Positions 52,044 through 61,067 of a stretch of DNA of 64,000 nt are shown piece by piece. Each line of letters starts with the position of its first letter. Position 1 is the first letter of the stretch. The DNA is taken from contig NZ_JASCRS010000004.1 in NCBI RefSeq assembly GCF_030010235.1, forward strand, positions 310,001-374,000. Direction: 5' to 3'. A model generated the notes under the pieces. That model was not told where the DNA came from. It saw nothing but the letters and a program-made list of their open reading frames with translations, and searched no databases. The position numbers and the translations under genes are program-made. The DNA is from Leucobacter sp. UT-8R-CII-1-4. GTDB lineage: Bacteria; Actinomycetota; Actinomycetes; Actinomycetales; Microbacteriaceae.

Positions 52044-52087
52044 GTGGCCCGTTTGCCGAATTGCTCGGCAGGCGGGCCACGCTCTTT
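52044..52087 (+). terminator. Rho-independent terminator after the hut permease
   Basis: Arms 52044-52059 and 52065-52080 (GTGGCCCG..TGCCGA with TCGGCA..CGGGCCAC, one internal mismatch) are followed by GCTCTTTT. Confidence 0.85.
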
Positions 52088-52137
52088 TACTTAGGCGACA
52101 CTGCGATGCGCAAAATGCCTGAACAGAGCAGAATGGG

Positions 52138-54162
52138 GTGATGAACGCATTTCGCCGGGCGATCCGCTCGTACCCTCTTGTAGCGACCACTCTTGTTGTC
52201 GCCGTGGTCGGATTGCTGATGCTCGCGACGCCAGCTCGCGATATCGCTCCGTGGGTTGTCGGAATCTACGCGCTCGCGATTGCTGCTTGTGAAGCAGTGC
52301 AGATGGTGCGCTCGCTGCTGAAGGGAAACCTTGGTCTCGACATTCTTGCGGTGACCGCGATTACAGCTGCCGTACTGGTTGGTGAACCGTGGGCTGCGAT
52401 TGTCGTGGTGTTGATGCTGACCGGCGGCGAAGCCCTCGAGAACTATGCGGAAAACCGTTCGAAGCGCGAACTGGTGGCGCTGCTTGATCGCGCTCCACGT
52501 CAGGCGACGAGGGTGATCGGTGGCATGCCCACAGATGCTGAAAGTGCCGAAAGTCTTGAGGTGGTGCCAGTCGACGCTATCGCCATAAACGATGTGCTTT
52601 TGGTGCGCCCCGGCGAGGTGGTGCCGGTTGACGCTCTGCTGCTTTCGCCGAGCGCTAGTTTTGATGAGTCTTCGCTCACTGGAGAGAGTTTGCCCGTTGA
52701 TCGCGCTGCTGGCGAGGTGGTTTCGAGTGGAGTGGTGAATGGCTCAACAGCGATCTACCTGCGGGCGAAGGCGCTTGCTTCAGACAGCCAATATCAGCAG
52801 ATCGTGGCGCTGGTCGAGCGTGCGCAAGAGAGCAAAGCGCCTACTGTGCGTCTGGCTGATCGCTACGCTGTGCCGTTCACGCTGCTATCGCTGGGGATCG
52901 CTGCGGCCGCATGGATTGTGAGTGGAAACCCGACTCGGTTTGCCGAGGTGCTTGTGGTTGCGACGCCATGTCCACTGCTGATTGCTGCTCCGGTCGCGTT
53001 TCTCGGCGGCATGAGCCGCGCTGCACGACACGGTCTCATCGTGAAGGGCGGCGGCACACTTGAGCAGCTCGCTCGGGTTCGCTCGGCCGCGTTTGATAAA
53101 ACTGGCACGTTGACAACAGGCAGGCCAAAGCTCACTCGGATGCAGCTTGCTGAGGGAGTTTCGGAGGATCAACTGCTGCAATTCGCTGCAAGCGCCGAGG
53201 TGTATTCGTCGCACGTGCTTGCTGCCGCTATTGTGCAGACGGCAAAAGATCGCGGGCTTGAGATTCTGGCGATGGCTGAGGCGCAAGAATTCGCTACGAA
53301 CGGTGTTGAAGCGACGCTTGAGGAGGCGCTTGAGACAACTTTTGAGGCGGCGTTTGAGCAGACCTCTGAACCGACCTCTGAATCGGCGACTGCCATGCAG
53401 AGTGTCGTTCGGGGCAAGGTTCGGGTTGGTAAACCGGCCTGGGTAGCAGAGGCCGCGAATGATCTTGTGAGAGTCGAGCTTGAGCCTGGCGAACTTGCGA
53501 TCTACGTTGCCGTAGACGCCCGGTTTGCGGGCGCACTGATCATGCGCGATGCGCTCAGGCCTGAGGCGCTCAGCACTGTGCAGCAGCTTGAAGAGTTGGG
53601 CCTCGATCGTATGCTTATCGTGACCGGCGATGTTGAGGCTACCGCTCGTTCGGTTGGTGATGATCTCGGTATCGCTGAGGTGCACGCAGAGTGCACCCCG
53701 GCAGACAAAGTGAAGATTGCGGCGTCAATCACTCCGCGGCCATTGATTATGACTGGCGATGGGCTCAACGATGCACCGGTGCTTGCCGCCGCAGACGTTG
53801 GTTTCGCGATGGGTGCTCGTGGGGCAACGGCGGCCAGCGAATCAGCTGATATTGTCAATCGTTTTGACACCATTGCGGGTGTTGCCGACGCGGTGCGGAT
53901 CGGTCGCGATACCGTGCGAATCGCGCTGCAGAGCATTTGGCTGGGCATTCTTTTGAGTGTTGCGCTCATGCTTGTCGCCGCGTTTGGCTTCCTGCCAGCG
54001 CTTGTTGGCGCCTGGATGCAGGAGCTCGTCGATCTTGTGGCGATCCTCGGAGCCCTCCGAGCAATCGGCACGCGCGCTGACCAAAAATTTGCGAGAACCC
54101 ATCAGGGCCCTACTCAGCAGAGCCCTCGTGTGCGGCAGTCGCAGCGGCAGCCTCAGCACTAG
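52138..54162 (+). CDS. Heavy-metal P1B-type ATPase with TPCP motif
   Basis: The protein has 674 residues with six to eight membrane helices. Key motifs are VGEP and the transport motif TPCPLLIAAPVAFLGGM (near 276-292), DKTGTLTTGRPK (near 319), TGDGLNDAPVLAAADVG (near 539), and TGES in the actuator domain. It lacks an N-terminal metal-binding domain. TPCP instead of CPC or SPC marks a less-studied P1B group whose metal is uncertain. The usual SEHP loop reads YSSHVLA. A Glu/Thr-rich low-complexity insert (about residues 385-422) lies in the nucleotide domain. The 3' end overlaps the convergent MFS gene by 53 bp. Confidence 0.85.
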   Translation: MMNAFRRAIRSYPLVATTLVVAVVGLLMLATPARDIAPWVVGIYALAIAACEAVQMVRSLLKGNLGLDILAVTAITAAVLVGEPWAAIVVVLMLTGGEALENYAENRSKRELVALLDRAPRQATRVIGGMPTDAESAESLEVVPVDAIAINDVLLVRPGEVVPVDALLLSPSASFDESSLTGESLPVDRAAGEVVSSGVVNGSTAIYLRAKALASDSQYQQIVALVERAQESKAPTVRLADRYAVPFTLLSLGIAAAAWIVSGNPTRFAEVLVVATPCPLLIAAPVAFLGGMSRAARHGLIVKGGGTLEQLARVRSAAFDKTGTLTTGRPKLTRMQLAEGVSEDQLLQFAASAEVYSSHVLAAAIVQTAKDRGLEILAMAEAQEFATNGVEATLEEALETTFEAAFEQTSEPTSESATAMQSVVRGKVRVGKPAWVAEAANDLVRVELEPGELAIYVAVDARFAGALIMRDALRPEALSTVQQLEELGLDRMLIVTGDVEATARSVGDDLGIAEVHAECTPADKVKIAASITPRPLIMTGDGLNDAPVLAAADVGFAMGARGATAASESADIVNRFDTIAGVADAVRIGRDTVRIALQSIWLGILLSVALMLVAAFGFLPALVGAWMQELVDLVAILGALRAIGTRADQKFARTHQGPTQQSPRVRQSQRQPQH

Positions 54163-55447
54163 TCGCAGCGGTAGTAGCTGTTGCTGAGGTGCCTGGGATT
54201 CGGGAACGTCGCAGTGATGGGCTCGCGAAGGGGGCTTTCGAAATAACAATTATGGCGAGGATCACCAGGCCAAATCCGAGCCAATATGGGGCTGAGTGCG
54301 CAACTGTTGCGTAGAGAAAACCTGCGAGCAGCGGCGCGATCACGCCGATACCTGAGTTGAGTGATTGGATCACGCCGGCGACCCACCCCTGTTCGTCTTC
54401 GCCAACCTGTTGTGAAAGCACGCCGTCCATTGCTGCGGTGGCCGGCCCCTGGCCCCCGCCGAGGGTGAGCGCTCCGATGATCAGAAGCCAGGGTTGAGCG
54501 AGCACGCTCGCGACGAGCGCGAATGCGAGCAGGCCAACTGCCTGTGCGATTACGCCAGCGATCATCACGCCGCGTTCACCGAGGCGAGGTAGCAGTAATT
54601 GCATGAGGCCGCCTTGCAGCACAATGTCGAGCACGCCTATGCACGAGGTGAGTAGTCCGATGCTTGTGGCTGTCCATGCGAGTTCATCGAGTGCGAGCAC
54701 GCTGAAGTTGTTCACGAACATGCTGAACGGGATTCCTACAAGAATCACGGCGACCAGTAGCCCCCGTAACTGGGGGCGCACAAACGCTTTCTTGAATGCC
54801 GAGAAGGGGTGCAGCTGGGTGACTTCGAGCTTTGAAGTGCGGCTTTCGGGTTTCAGGCTTTCTGGCAAAAAGAAGAAGCTCAGTGTTGCGACGATGAAGG
54901 CCATCGCCGCGGTGAAGAATACGGGTAGGTCGATGTGCACGGCAGCGAGCAGGCCTCCGAGTGCGGGTCCGATCATGAATCCGATGCCGTTGAGGGCGCC
55001 GAGTAGGCCAAAACGTTTCGCGCGGTCTTTCGGTGGCGTGATGTCGGCCGCGTAGGCAAAGAGAGCGGGCATGTCTCCGGCCGTGATGCCTTGGATGATT
55101 CGCCCTGCGAGTAGCACCCAGATTGACCCGCCGATGCCGAAGGTGAGGAATCCGAGCGTTGCGCCAAGAGTGGCGATCACAATGACAGGTCGCCTGCCGA
55201 AGCGATCGGAGAGGCCGCCGAAGAGTGGGGCGACGATGAACGCGCAGAGTGCATTGACTGCTTCTAGAACGCCTACCCAAACGGCAAGGTGGTCGGGTGT
55301 ATCTACGTATCTCTGCACCAAGAATGGCAGCACTGGCAGCACGGATGTCATGCCAATCACATTGAGCATGGTGATGGAGATGAGCATTGCCCAGGCGCGG
55401 TGCTGTGTGTTGTTAGCCGGGCTTGATGCGGTGTGTTCTGCTGCCAT
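54110..55447 (-). CDS. MFS drug-efflux transporter (TetA/MDR-like)
   Basis: The protein has 445 residues from ATG 55447. Twelve membrane helices are expected. The MFS signature GGLSDRFGRRPVIVIATLGATLG follows helix 2, and NALCAFIVAPLFGGL, GRIIQGITAGDMPALFAYAADITPP and GALNGIGFMIGPALGG (motif C-like) place it with TetA-type 12-helix drug/H+ antiporters. The C-terminal tail is Ala/Thr-rich. It is divergent from a TetR gene 87 bp away, the usual regulator-pump pair, and probably is repressed by it. The substrate is unknown. Confidence 0.85.
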   Translation of the reverse strand: MAAEHTASSPANNTQHRAWAMLISITMLNVIGMTSVLPVLPFLVQRYVDTPDHLAVWVGVLEAVNALCAFIVAPLFGGLSDRFGRRPVIVIATLGATLGFLTFGIGGSIWVLLAGRIIQGITAGDMPALFAYAADITPPKDRAKRFGLLGALNGIGFMIGPALGGLLAAVHIDLPVFFTAAMAFIVATLSFFFLPESLKPESRTSKLEVTQLHPFSAFKKAFVRPQLRGLLVAVILVGIPFSMFVNNFSVLALDELAWTATSIGLLTSCIGVLDIVLQGGLMQLLLPRLGERGVMIAGVIAQAVGLLAFALVASVLAQPWLLIIGALTLGGGQGPATAAMDGVLSQQVGEDEQGWVAGVIQSLNSGIGVIAPLLAGFLYATVAHSAPYWLGFGLVILAIIVISKAPFASPSLRRSRIPGTSATATTAATSAEAAAATAAHEGSAE

Positions 55448-55456
55448 GAGCAAAAG

Positions 55457-55492
55457 TGTATCAATACCAGTTTTGTAGTCAATACAGTTTTG
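55457..55492. promoter_or_regulatory. Candidate TetR operator between MFS and tetR genes
   Basis: TCAATACCAGTTTTG (55461-55475) and TCAATACAGTTTTG (55479-55492) form a near-exact direct repeat 18 bp apart. Short TGTAT/ATACA inverted ends (55457 and 55482-55486) frame it. It lies in the 86-bp divergent region and is a plausible repressor site. Confidence 0.5.
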
Positions 55493-55533
55493 AATCTGGT
55501 CCAACTTCGAATCAACTTCGATAAGATGGCCGC

Positions 55534-56112
55534 ATGACCAACGTGAGCCCAGGGCGCCGGGAACGCAAAAAAGCCGCGACTCGCAAGCTGATCTCTGACA
55601 CCGCAACAAACATGTTTCTTGAGCGCGGTTATGAAAACGTCAGTATTCGCGAGATCGCCGATGCTGCCGATGTTTCTCCCACCACGGTGTTCGCTCACTT
55701 CTCCCAAAAAGAAGCGATCGTTTTTGACGAAGACGACGAACAGCGGGAACAGCTGATCGGCGCGGTGCGCAACCGAGCGCCAGGTGTATCAATTTCTGAA
55801 GCACTAAAAACGCTCTACGTCGACACCCACGCCGAAATGCTTGAGCACGGCGACGGAGCCAAGCGCTTCATGGAAATGCTTGAGAACACCCCGGCATTGA
55901 GAGACTACGGCGCACGCATGTGGACGCGACACGAGGAAGCCCTCGCAGTCGAAATCGCCCAAGAACTAGATCAGGAACCACCGAACGCAAGTGTGCGGCT
56001 CTACGCAAGATTCGCGCTGCAGATCCAGGTGCTCGCACTACAGAGCGACGATCCAATCGGCATGATCGAAGCCGGATTCGCGATGCTCGATAACGGACTC
56101 GACCTGCCGTAG
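55534..56112 (+). CDS. TetR-family transcriptional regulator
   Basis: The protein has 192 residues. The N-terminal HTH is RRERKKAATRKLISDTATNMFLERGYENVSIREIADAADVSPTTVFAHFSQKEAIVF (about 8-64), a clear TetR domain. The helical C-terminal part (about 80-190) would sense the ligand. The start ATG follows CTTCGATAAG and is the first codon after the shared promoter. It probably represses itself and the divergent MFS pump gene. Length is normal. Confidence 0.92.
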   Translation: MTNVSPGRRERKKAATRKLISDTATNMFLERGYENVSIREIADAADVSPTTVFAHFSQKEAIVFDEDDEQREQLIGAVRNRAPGVSISEALKTLYVDTHAEMLEHGDGAKRFMEMLENTPALRDYGARMWTRHEEALAVEIAQELDQEPPNASVRLYARFALQIQVLALQSDDPIGMIEAGFAMLDNGLDLP

Positions 56113-56134
56113 CTGCACGTAACGAGGTTGATGC

Positions 56135-56929
56135 TTACCGCCCGCGCCCGTGAATGCGCGAAGAAAGTGTGCGTGCAGCGCCCCGAACTTCGTCGGCGAG
56201 TTCGGCAAGGCGATCCTCGGCAACCTCTTCATCTCGAAACGTTACGGCGATAGCTGCCACCGGTAGCTCACGGTGATCGAGTACCGGCACAGATACCGAC
56301 GAGAATCCGAGGGTAACCGAGCCGTGTTCAACCGCGAATCCGCGAGTAATCGTCGCGTCGAGCACGGTGCGCAAACGGGAATATCGATCGATCGTCTCTG
56401 TCTCGGGCAACCCAGTGGCGACGTCGGCGCGATGCACGAATGCGTCTTTGTTTGGGTAAAGTGCGCGCAATTGGGGCTTTGAGAGCGCCGCGAGGATCGC
56501 TCTGCCGCTTGCAGTGAGGTGTGCCGGCAGGCGCACATTTACATCGGTGATCAGCGCTGGCGCACCCTTTGCGCGCTCCTCGATGATGTAAAGCACATCG
56601 CGGCCGTGCTGCACCGCAAGGTGGCCGCTAAAACCGAGCCGGTCAACGAGTGCAGCGATAAGTGGTCGACCAATGCGGGCAAGCGGTTCTTGTCTGGTGT
56701 ATGCCGAACTCAGTTCGAAGGCTGCGATGCCGAGGCCATAGCGACGTTCTTCGGGCAGGTGCATCACAAAACCGTGTTCTTGCATGGCGCCTAGCAAGTG
56801 GTAGACGGTGGATCGCGGCAGATCGAGCTGCGAGGCGATCATGCTGGCCGGCATCGGCCCGCGAGCGGCAGCAAGCATGCTCAGGATTCGCAGCGTCTGA
56901 TCTGCCGCCGGAACCTTGGGCTGGGTCAT
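56135..56929 (-). CDS. IclR-family regulator, probably of histidine catabolism
   Basis: The protein has 264 residues. The N-terminal winged HTH is TLRILSMLAAARGPMPASMIASQLDLPRSTVYHLLGAMQEHGFVMHLPEERRYGLG (about 11-67). The C-terminal ligand domain (about 85-255) has GHLAVQHGRDVLYIIEERAKG, LPAHLTASGRAILAAL and VEHGSVTLGFSSVSVPVLDH. IclR proteins commonly control catabolic operons; the position beside hutH suggests hut regulation, and it has the right topology for control of the neighbours. A repeat cluster sits in its upstream region. The target is inferred. Confidence 0.88.
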   Translation of the reverse strand: MTQPKVPAADQTLRILSMLAAARGPMPASMIASQLDLPRSTVYHLLGAMQEHGFVMHLPEERRYGLGIAAFELSSAYTRQEPLARIGRPLIAALVDRLGFSGHLAVQHGRDVLYIIEERAKGAPALITDVNVRLPAHLTASGRAILAALSKPQLRALYPNKDAFVHRADVATGLPETETIDRYSRLRTVLDATITRGFAVEHGSVTLGFSSVSVPVLDHRELPVAAIAVTFRDEEVAEDRLAELADEVRGAARTLSSRIHGRGR

Positions 56930-56987
56930 GTCTTGAGCCTACTCGCTGGCCTTGCGGCGTTGTCTTTGAAAGTGGCGACGCTGTTCT

Positions 56988-57035
56988 CGTAAACGTCAGC
57001 GTAAACGTAAACGTAAACGTAAACGTAAACGTCAG
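56988..57035. repeat. Tandem CGTAAA hexamer array
   Basis: CGTAAA is present at 56988, then CGTCAG, then five perfect tandem CGTAAA copies (57000-57029) and CGTCAG again (57030-57035). It lies 58-107 bp upstream of the iclR-like start and is a likely slippage-prone microsatellite. It is too short and lacks spacers, so is not CRISPR. Confidence 0.8.
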
Positions 57036-57064
57036 CCTCAGCGCCAACCACAGCATCAGCGCGC

Positions 57065-57140
57065 GAGTGGATACGTTGTTGCCGAGTGGATACGTTGTGT
57101 CGAGCTCCCAGGTATCCACTGGGTGACAACGTATCCACTC
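57065..57140. repeat. Four-part GAGTGGATACGTTGT repeat with hairpin potential
   Basis: GAGTGGATACGTTGT occurs at 57065-57079 and 57084-57098, and its exact complement at 57126-57140. A half copy (complement of AGTGGATAC) lies at 57112-57120. Together they can form a stem and also look like a cluster of regulator sites between hutH and iclR. The rest of 57141-57222 holds short GCAACGC-type repeats and no gene. Confidence 0.75.
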
Positions 57141-57222
57141 GGCGCGCGCAACTGGGCGGTGCGGCCACGCAGCAACGCAGCCCAGCCACGCAGCAACGCG
57201 GCGCAGCCGCGCTGCGGGCGAA

Positions 57223-58788
57223 TTAGCTGAGCTTTGCGCCGCCCAGGGCTGATTCGGCTGCCGTCACCACATCGCCTGCGAGCACAAAGTCATATGCGGC
57301 GTTGATGTCCGGTGAAAGGAAACCATCGGTGTTAGGCGCCGAAATGCGGCTACGGAATAGTTCGTGCACGGCAGCGGTTGCTGCGGCGGGGGATCCGCTG
57401 GCCGAAGCGGCACGGAAATCGAGTGCCCTGGTCGAAGCGAGAAGCTCGATCGCCAGCACGCGGGTCAGGCCGTCGATAGCGCGGCGTAGCTTGCGCCCTG
57501 CGTGCCAGCCCATTGAGACGTGGTCTTCCTGCATCGCAGATGACGGGATCGAGTCGACCGATGCTGGGTTCGCCAGTCGCTTCAGTTCGGATACGATGCC
57601 GGCTGCGGTGTACTGCGCAATCATCAGGCCGGAGTCAAGACCCGCGTCTGCTGCCAAGAACGGTGGCAGGCCGTGGTTGCGGGAGACGTCGAGAAAACGG
57701 TCGGTGCGACGCTCGCTGATCGAGGCGAGGTCGGCGACAGCAATTGCCAGGAAGTCGAGTACGTAGGCAACCGGTGCGCCGTGGAAGTTGCCGTTCGACT
57801 CAACGCGACCGTCTGGCAGCACTACCGGGTTGTCGACTGCTGAACGCAGCTCAACCGATGCGACGCGAGCTGCGTGCTCTGCGGTGTCGCGAGCGGCGCC
57901 GTGCACCTGGGGTGCGCAGCGCAGTGAGTAGGCATCTTGCACGCGAGTGAATTCGCCCTCTTGCGGGCGCTGCACAAGTGTCGAGTCTTTCAGTACGCTC
58001 GCCATGTTTGAGGCGGCCGCGGCCTGCCCTGGGTGCGGGCGCAGTTCGTGAAGTTCGGCAGCAAATACGGCGTCGGTGCCGGTGAGTGCTTCAACGCTTG
58101 CGGCCGCGGCGAAGTCTGCGGTTTTGAACAGCTTGGTGAGGTCGTGCAGTGCCAGGCACAGCATGCCGAGCATGCCGTCGGTGCCGTTGATGAGGGCGAG
58201 GCCCTCTTTTTCGGCGAGCACGAGTGGTTCGATGCCGGCATCAGCGAGTGCCTTGGCTGCGTCGATTGGTGCGGTGTGCGGGTCGGTGCTCACTCGAACT
58301 TGGCCTTCACCCATCAGGGTGAGTGCGCAGTGTGCAAGCGGGCTGAGGTCTCCTGAGCAGCCGAGGGAACCGTACTCGTGTACTACTGGGGTGATGCCTG
58401 CGTTGATAATTGCCGCGTAGGTTTCTGCGACTACCGGACGTACGCCGGTGCGTGCGCTGGCGAGTGTGTTCAGGCGCAGCAGCATGAGAGCGCGGACGAC
58501 CTCTCGCTCTACTTCGGGGCCGGTGCCGGCCGCGTGTGAACGGATCAGGCTGCGCTGTAGCTGCTGGCGCTTCTCGGTGGGAATCTGAACTTTTGCGAGT
58601 GCGCCGAATCCGGTCGAAACGCCATAGTGTGGCCGGGTGTCGTTCGCGAGTTCTTCGATCATGCGACGGCTCTCGGCGATACGCTCGAGGGCGGCGGCAT
58701 CAATGCTGATTTGGGCGTCATGGCGGGCGACCGCAACAACGTCGGCGACGGTGAGGGGTGCTGCTCCGAGGATCACTGTGTTGCTCAT
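57223..58788 (-). CDS. hutH: Histidine ammonia-lyase HutH
   Basis: The protein has 521 residues. It makes urocanate and ammonia from histidine, the first step of the pathway. The electrophilic MIO group forms from residues 144-146, here Cys-Ser-Gly (GSLGCSGDLSPLAH) instead of the common Ala-Ser-Gly; variation at the first position occurs in the family. Other family marks are GVSTGFGALAKVQIP (near 56-70), LINGTDGMLGML, FAAELHELRPHPGQ and VDSIPSSAMQEDHVSMG. It is divergent from hutG with a 123-bp gap and shares the regulator region with the iclR-like gene downstream. Length is normal. Confidence 0.95.
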   Translation of the reverse strand: MSNTVILGAAPLTVADVVAVARHDAQISIDAAALERIAESRRMIEELANDTRPHYGVSTGFGALAKVQIPTEKRQQLQRSLIRSHAAGTGPEVEREVVRALMLLRLNTLASARTGVRPVVAETYAAIINAGITPVVHEYGSLGCSGDLSPLAHCALTLMGEGQVRVSTDPHTAPIDAAKALADAGIEPLVLAEKEGLALINGTDGMLGMLCLALHDLTKLFKTADFAAAASVEALTGTDAVFAAELHELRPHPGQAAAASNMASVLKDSTLVQRPQEGEFTRVQDAYSLRCAPQVHGAARDTAEHAARVASVELRSAVDNPVVLPDGRVESNGNFHGAPVAYVLDFLAIAVADLASISERRTDRFLDVSRNHGLPPFLAADAGLDSGLMIAQYTAAGIVSELKRLANPASVDSIPSSAMQEDHVSMGWHAGRKLRRAIDGLTRVLAIELLASTRALDFRAASASGSPAAATAAVHELFRSRISAPNTDGFLSPDINAAYDFVLAGDVVTAAESALGGAKLS

Positions 58789-58911
58789 GAATCGATTTCA
58801 GCCCACTTTCATTCGCGCGGGTAGCTCGCGCAGCTGAGTATTGTCCGGAATCCCAGACTGTGCGCGTGACATTCACGTCGAGATCCAAGCCCAGATGCTT
58901 AGAGTCGAATC

Positions 58912-59853
58912 ATGAGCAGCACGAAGCTTCCAATTGATCCCCTCTGGCCACGCGCAGGTGCGTGGTCGACCCCAGGTGAAAGCACCGATCTCACCATCGT
59001 TGGTGTGCCAACCAGCAAGACCTCAATTTCGGCAACAAACGCGCACGAAACACCCGCGGCCATTCGCGAAGCCTTGCGCAAATACTCCACCCACATTGTC
59101 GCCGCTGGATCGCCAGGGCACCGTGGCAGTGAAACCGAGATTGTGCTGCACGAAGCCTTGAACATCGCAGACGCCGGCGACGTCGCCGACCCCGATACTG
59201 AAGACGGCGAGATTGCCGCGGCCAAGTTCATCACCGAACTCGCGGCGAAGTCGGAACTCGTGGTCGCGCTCGGCGGCGACAACGCATGCACTGTTCCGGC
59301 GGCACTCGGCGTGGCCGAGGCGCACGGTGGCCTTGCGTCGGCGGGCCTCATCACCCTTGACGCTCATCACGATCTGCGTGACGGTCGAAGCAACGGCTCA
59401 CCGGTTCGCCGGCTGATCGAGATGGGCCTGAATCCGCGGCACATTGTGCAGATCGGCATCGCCGACTTCGCCAATTCGCAGGCCTACCGGCAGCGTGCGA
59501 AAGACCTCGGCATCACGGTGATCCACCGCGATGAACTGCATGATCGCCCGCTCGCGGAAATCACCGCCGAAGCTCTCGCAATCGCTGGCGGTGGGGGCGG
59601 CGCAATTCACGTCGACCTCGATGTTGACGTGTGTGATCGCAGCGTGGCGCCTGGCTGCCCAGCTTCTGTTCCTGGTGGTTTGCAGGCGCACGAACTGCGT
59701 CGCATTGCTCGCTTGCTCGCAGCGGATCACCGCGTGCGTGGCCTCGATATTGCCGAGGTTGACGCCACGGCAGACAGTGATGATGCGCGCACCGTTCGAC
59801 TTTCGGCGCTGCTGGTACTCGAAGCCGCTGCTGGTCTCGCCCTTCGGGCGTAA
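58912..59853 (+). CDS. hutG: Arginase-fold ureohydrolase, probable formimidoylglutamase HutG
   Basis: The 313-residue protein has the arginase/agmatinase fold. Metal motifs are LDAHHDLRD (DAHxD, near 152-160) and DLDVDVCD (DxDxxD, near 237-244). The first motif, normally GGDH or GGxH, reads GGDNACTVPA, so a metal-binding His appears to be Asn. PGGLQAHELRR is typical. In the hut pathway HutG splits formimino-glutamate to glutamate and formamide. Position divergent from hutH supports that role; agmatinase-like activity is the alternative. The start is ATG 58912. Confidence 0.82.
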   Translation: MSSTKLPIDPLWPRAGAWSTPGESTDLTIVGVPTSKTSISATNAHETPAAIREALRKYSTHIVAAGSPGHRGSETEIVLHEALNIADAGDVADPDTEDGEIAAAKFITELAAKSELVVALGGDNACTVPAALGVAEAHGGLASAGLITLDAHHDLRDGRSNGSPVRRLIEMGLNPRHIVQIGIADFANSQAYRQRAKDLGITVIHRDELHDRPLAEITAEALAIAGGGGGAIHVDLDVDVCDRSVAPGCPASVPGGLQAHELRRIARLLAADHRVRGLDIAEVDATADSDDARTVRLSALLVLEAAAGLALRA

Positions 59854-59959
59854 CCCCAGTCGTCCTCCTGCGGCCGCGAAGCGGATGGCAGGATCTCTTC
59901 GCGCTTAGAGCCTAGTGAGATCCGGCAACTCCCTTTACGGCCACAGGATGACGGAATGA

Positions 59960-60014
59960 CTGTGCCCGAGACGGGCACAGGACGAGGCCGAACGAGAGCC
60001 AGAAATGGCTCTCG
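59960..60014 (+). terminator. Two successive hairpins after hutG
   Basis: The first hairpin is CTGTGCCCG-AGA-CGGGCACAG (59960-59980). The second is CGAGAGCCA-GAAA-TGGCTCTCG (59993-60014). They lie between convergent hutG and the AHSA1 gene, without long T runs, and probably terminate in both directions. Confidence 0.65.
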
Positions 60015-60043
60015 CCTCTATCGGCCTTGTCCACTCATACGTG

Positions 60044-61033
60044 TTACGCAAGCACCTCACGTTCAAGCCGCACGAAGCTGATTTCCAGCCCCTCCGCCAT
60101 GCCGGTTGCGAGAATCATCTCGCGTACCTCAGTGCTTGGGTAGGTGATGAGGTAGGCGGCAAGCGTGCCACCTTCTACTGGTGTAAGTGTCAACTCGTTG
60201 ATGGTCTCTGGGCTTTCCTCGCCGTTTTGATCGGCGGGGGAGACCATGCGCTCGGTCGTGACGAGCCGCTGTGGCGGCGTGATTTCGAGCACTTCGCCGG
60301 TGAACCCGAAGCTTTCACCCGATTGGGTTTCGCGCCACTGGGTCCGCATGGTGTCTCCTGCTTTCGAACCGACTTCGCATACGGTCATTTCCCATCCGTC
60401 TGGGCCGAGCTGCCAGCGGCGCAGTAGCGCTTCGTCGGTGAAGGCCTGCCAGATCTGCGCGACGGTGCCGCGTACTACGCGTGAAACTCGGGCTTGAGTG
60501 TCGCCGATCAGCTGGGTTTCGGTGCTGTTGCCAAATGCGAATGAGGCAAGGTCTGCGAGTACGCCGTCGATCTGGCCCATGGCAGAACTCATGCCTTCGA
60601 CCATGCCCATTGCTTGCAGTTGCTCAAGTTCTTCGAGTGAATCAAAGTATGAGGTGGTGACGAGGCGTGAGCCAAGTGCGGTTGGCGAAAATTCGAATGT
60701 GGCCCGGGTTGTCGGTAGCTCGGGGTTTGGGTTGCCGTCTTCGCCCGCGAATCCGTCGCGCACTTCGAATGAGATTCCTTCTTCTACTGCTACCCAGTTC
60801 CAGTAGCCGTGGTAGGTCTGACCTTCGGGGTCGGTCATGTGGTATTTCGTGAGTCCGCCGGTAAATCCGTCGTGGCGGGTGAAGGTTGCTGGGTGGGTTG
60901 GTGGGCCCCAAAATCGTTCGATTTGGCGGGGGTCGAGGTAGGCGTCCCAGAGTTTGCGCACGGGGGCGGTGAAATCGGCGATCACGGTGAGTGTGAGCGC
61001 TTGGGGGTCGATATCTACCGAGGTGATAGGCAT
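60044..61033 (-). CDS. Tandem AHSA1/SRPBCC-domain protein
   Basis: The protein has 329 residues from ATG 61033. It contains two START-like (AHSA1/CalC) domains. The first (about 8-165) reads TLTVIADFTAPVRKLWDAYLDPRQIERFWGP and YHGYWNWVAVEEGISFEVRDGF. The second (about 185-325) reads ARVSRVVRGTVAQIWQAFTDEALLRRWQLGPDGWEM. These domains bind hydrophobic ligands; no enzyme function is clear. It is directly downstream of an ArsR repressor, the usual regulator-SRPBCC pairing, with 34 bp between. Single-domain forms are more common, so the fusion is mildly unusual. Confidence 0.85.
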   Translation of the reverse strand: MPITSVDIDPQALTLTVIADFTAPVRKLWDAYLDPRQIERFWGPPTHPATFTRHDGFTGGLTKYHMTDPEGQTYHGYWNWVAVEEGISFEVRDGFAGEDGNPNPELPTTRATFEFSPTALGSRLVTTSYFDSLEELEQLQAMGMVEGMSSAMGQIDGVLADLASFAFGNSTETQLIGDTQARVSRVVRGTVAQIWQAFTDEALLRRWQLGPDGWEMTVCEVGSKAGDTMRTQWRETQSGESFGFTGEVLEITPPQRLVTTERMVSPADQNGEESPETINELTLTPVEGGTLAAYLITYPSTEVREMILATGMAEGLEISFVRLEREVLA

Positions 61034-61067
61034 GGTTTGTCTCTTTTCGCGTTTTGGGTGTTGCGGG

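Noticed and set aside
56988..57035. CGTAAA array as a CRISPR
   Set aside because: The units are 6 bp without spacers and there are no cas genes.
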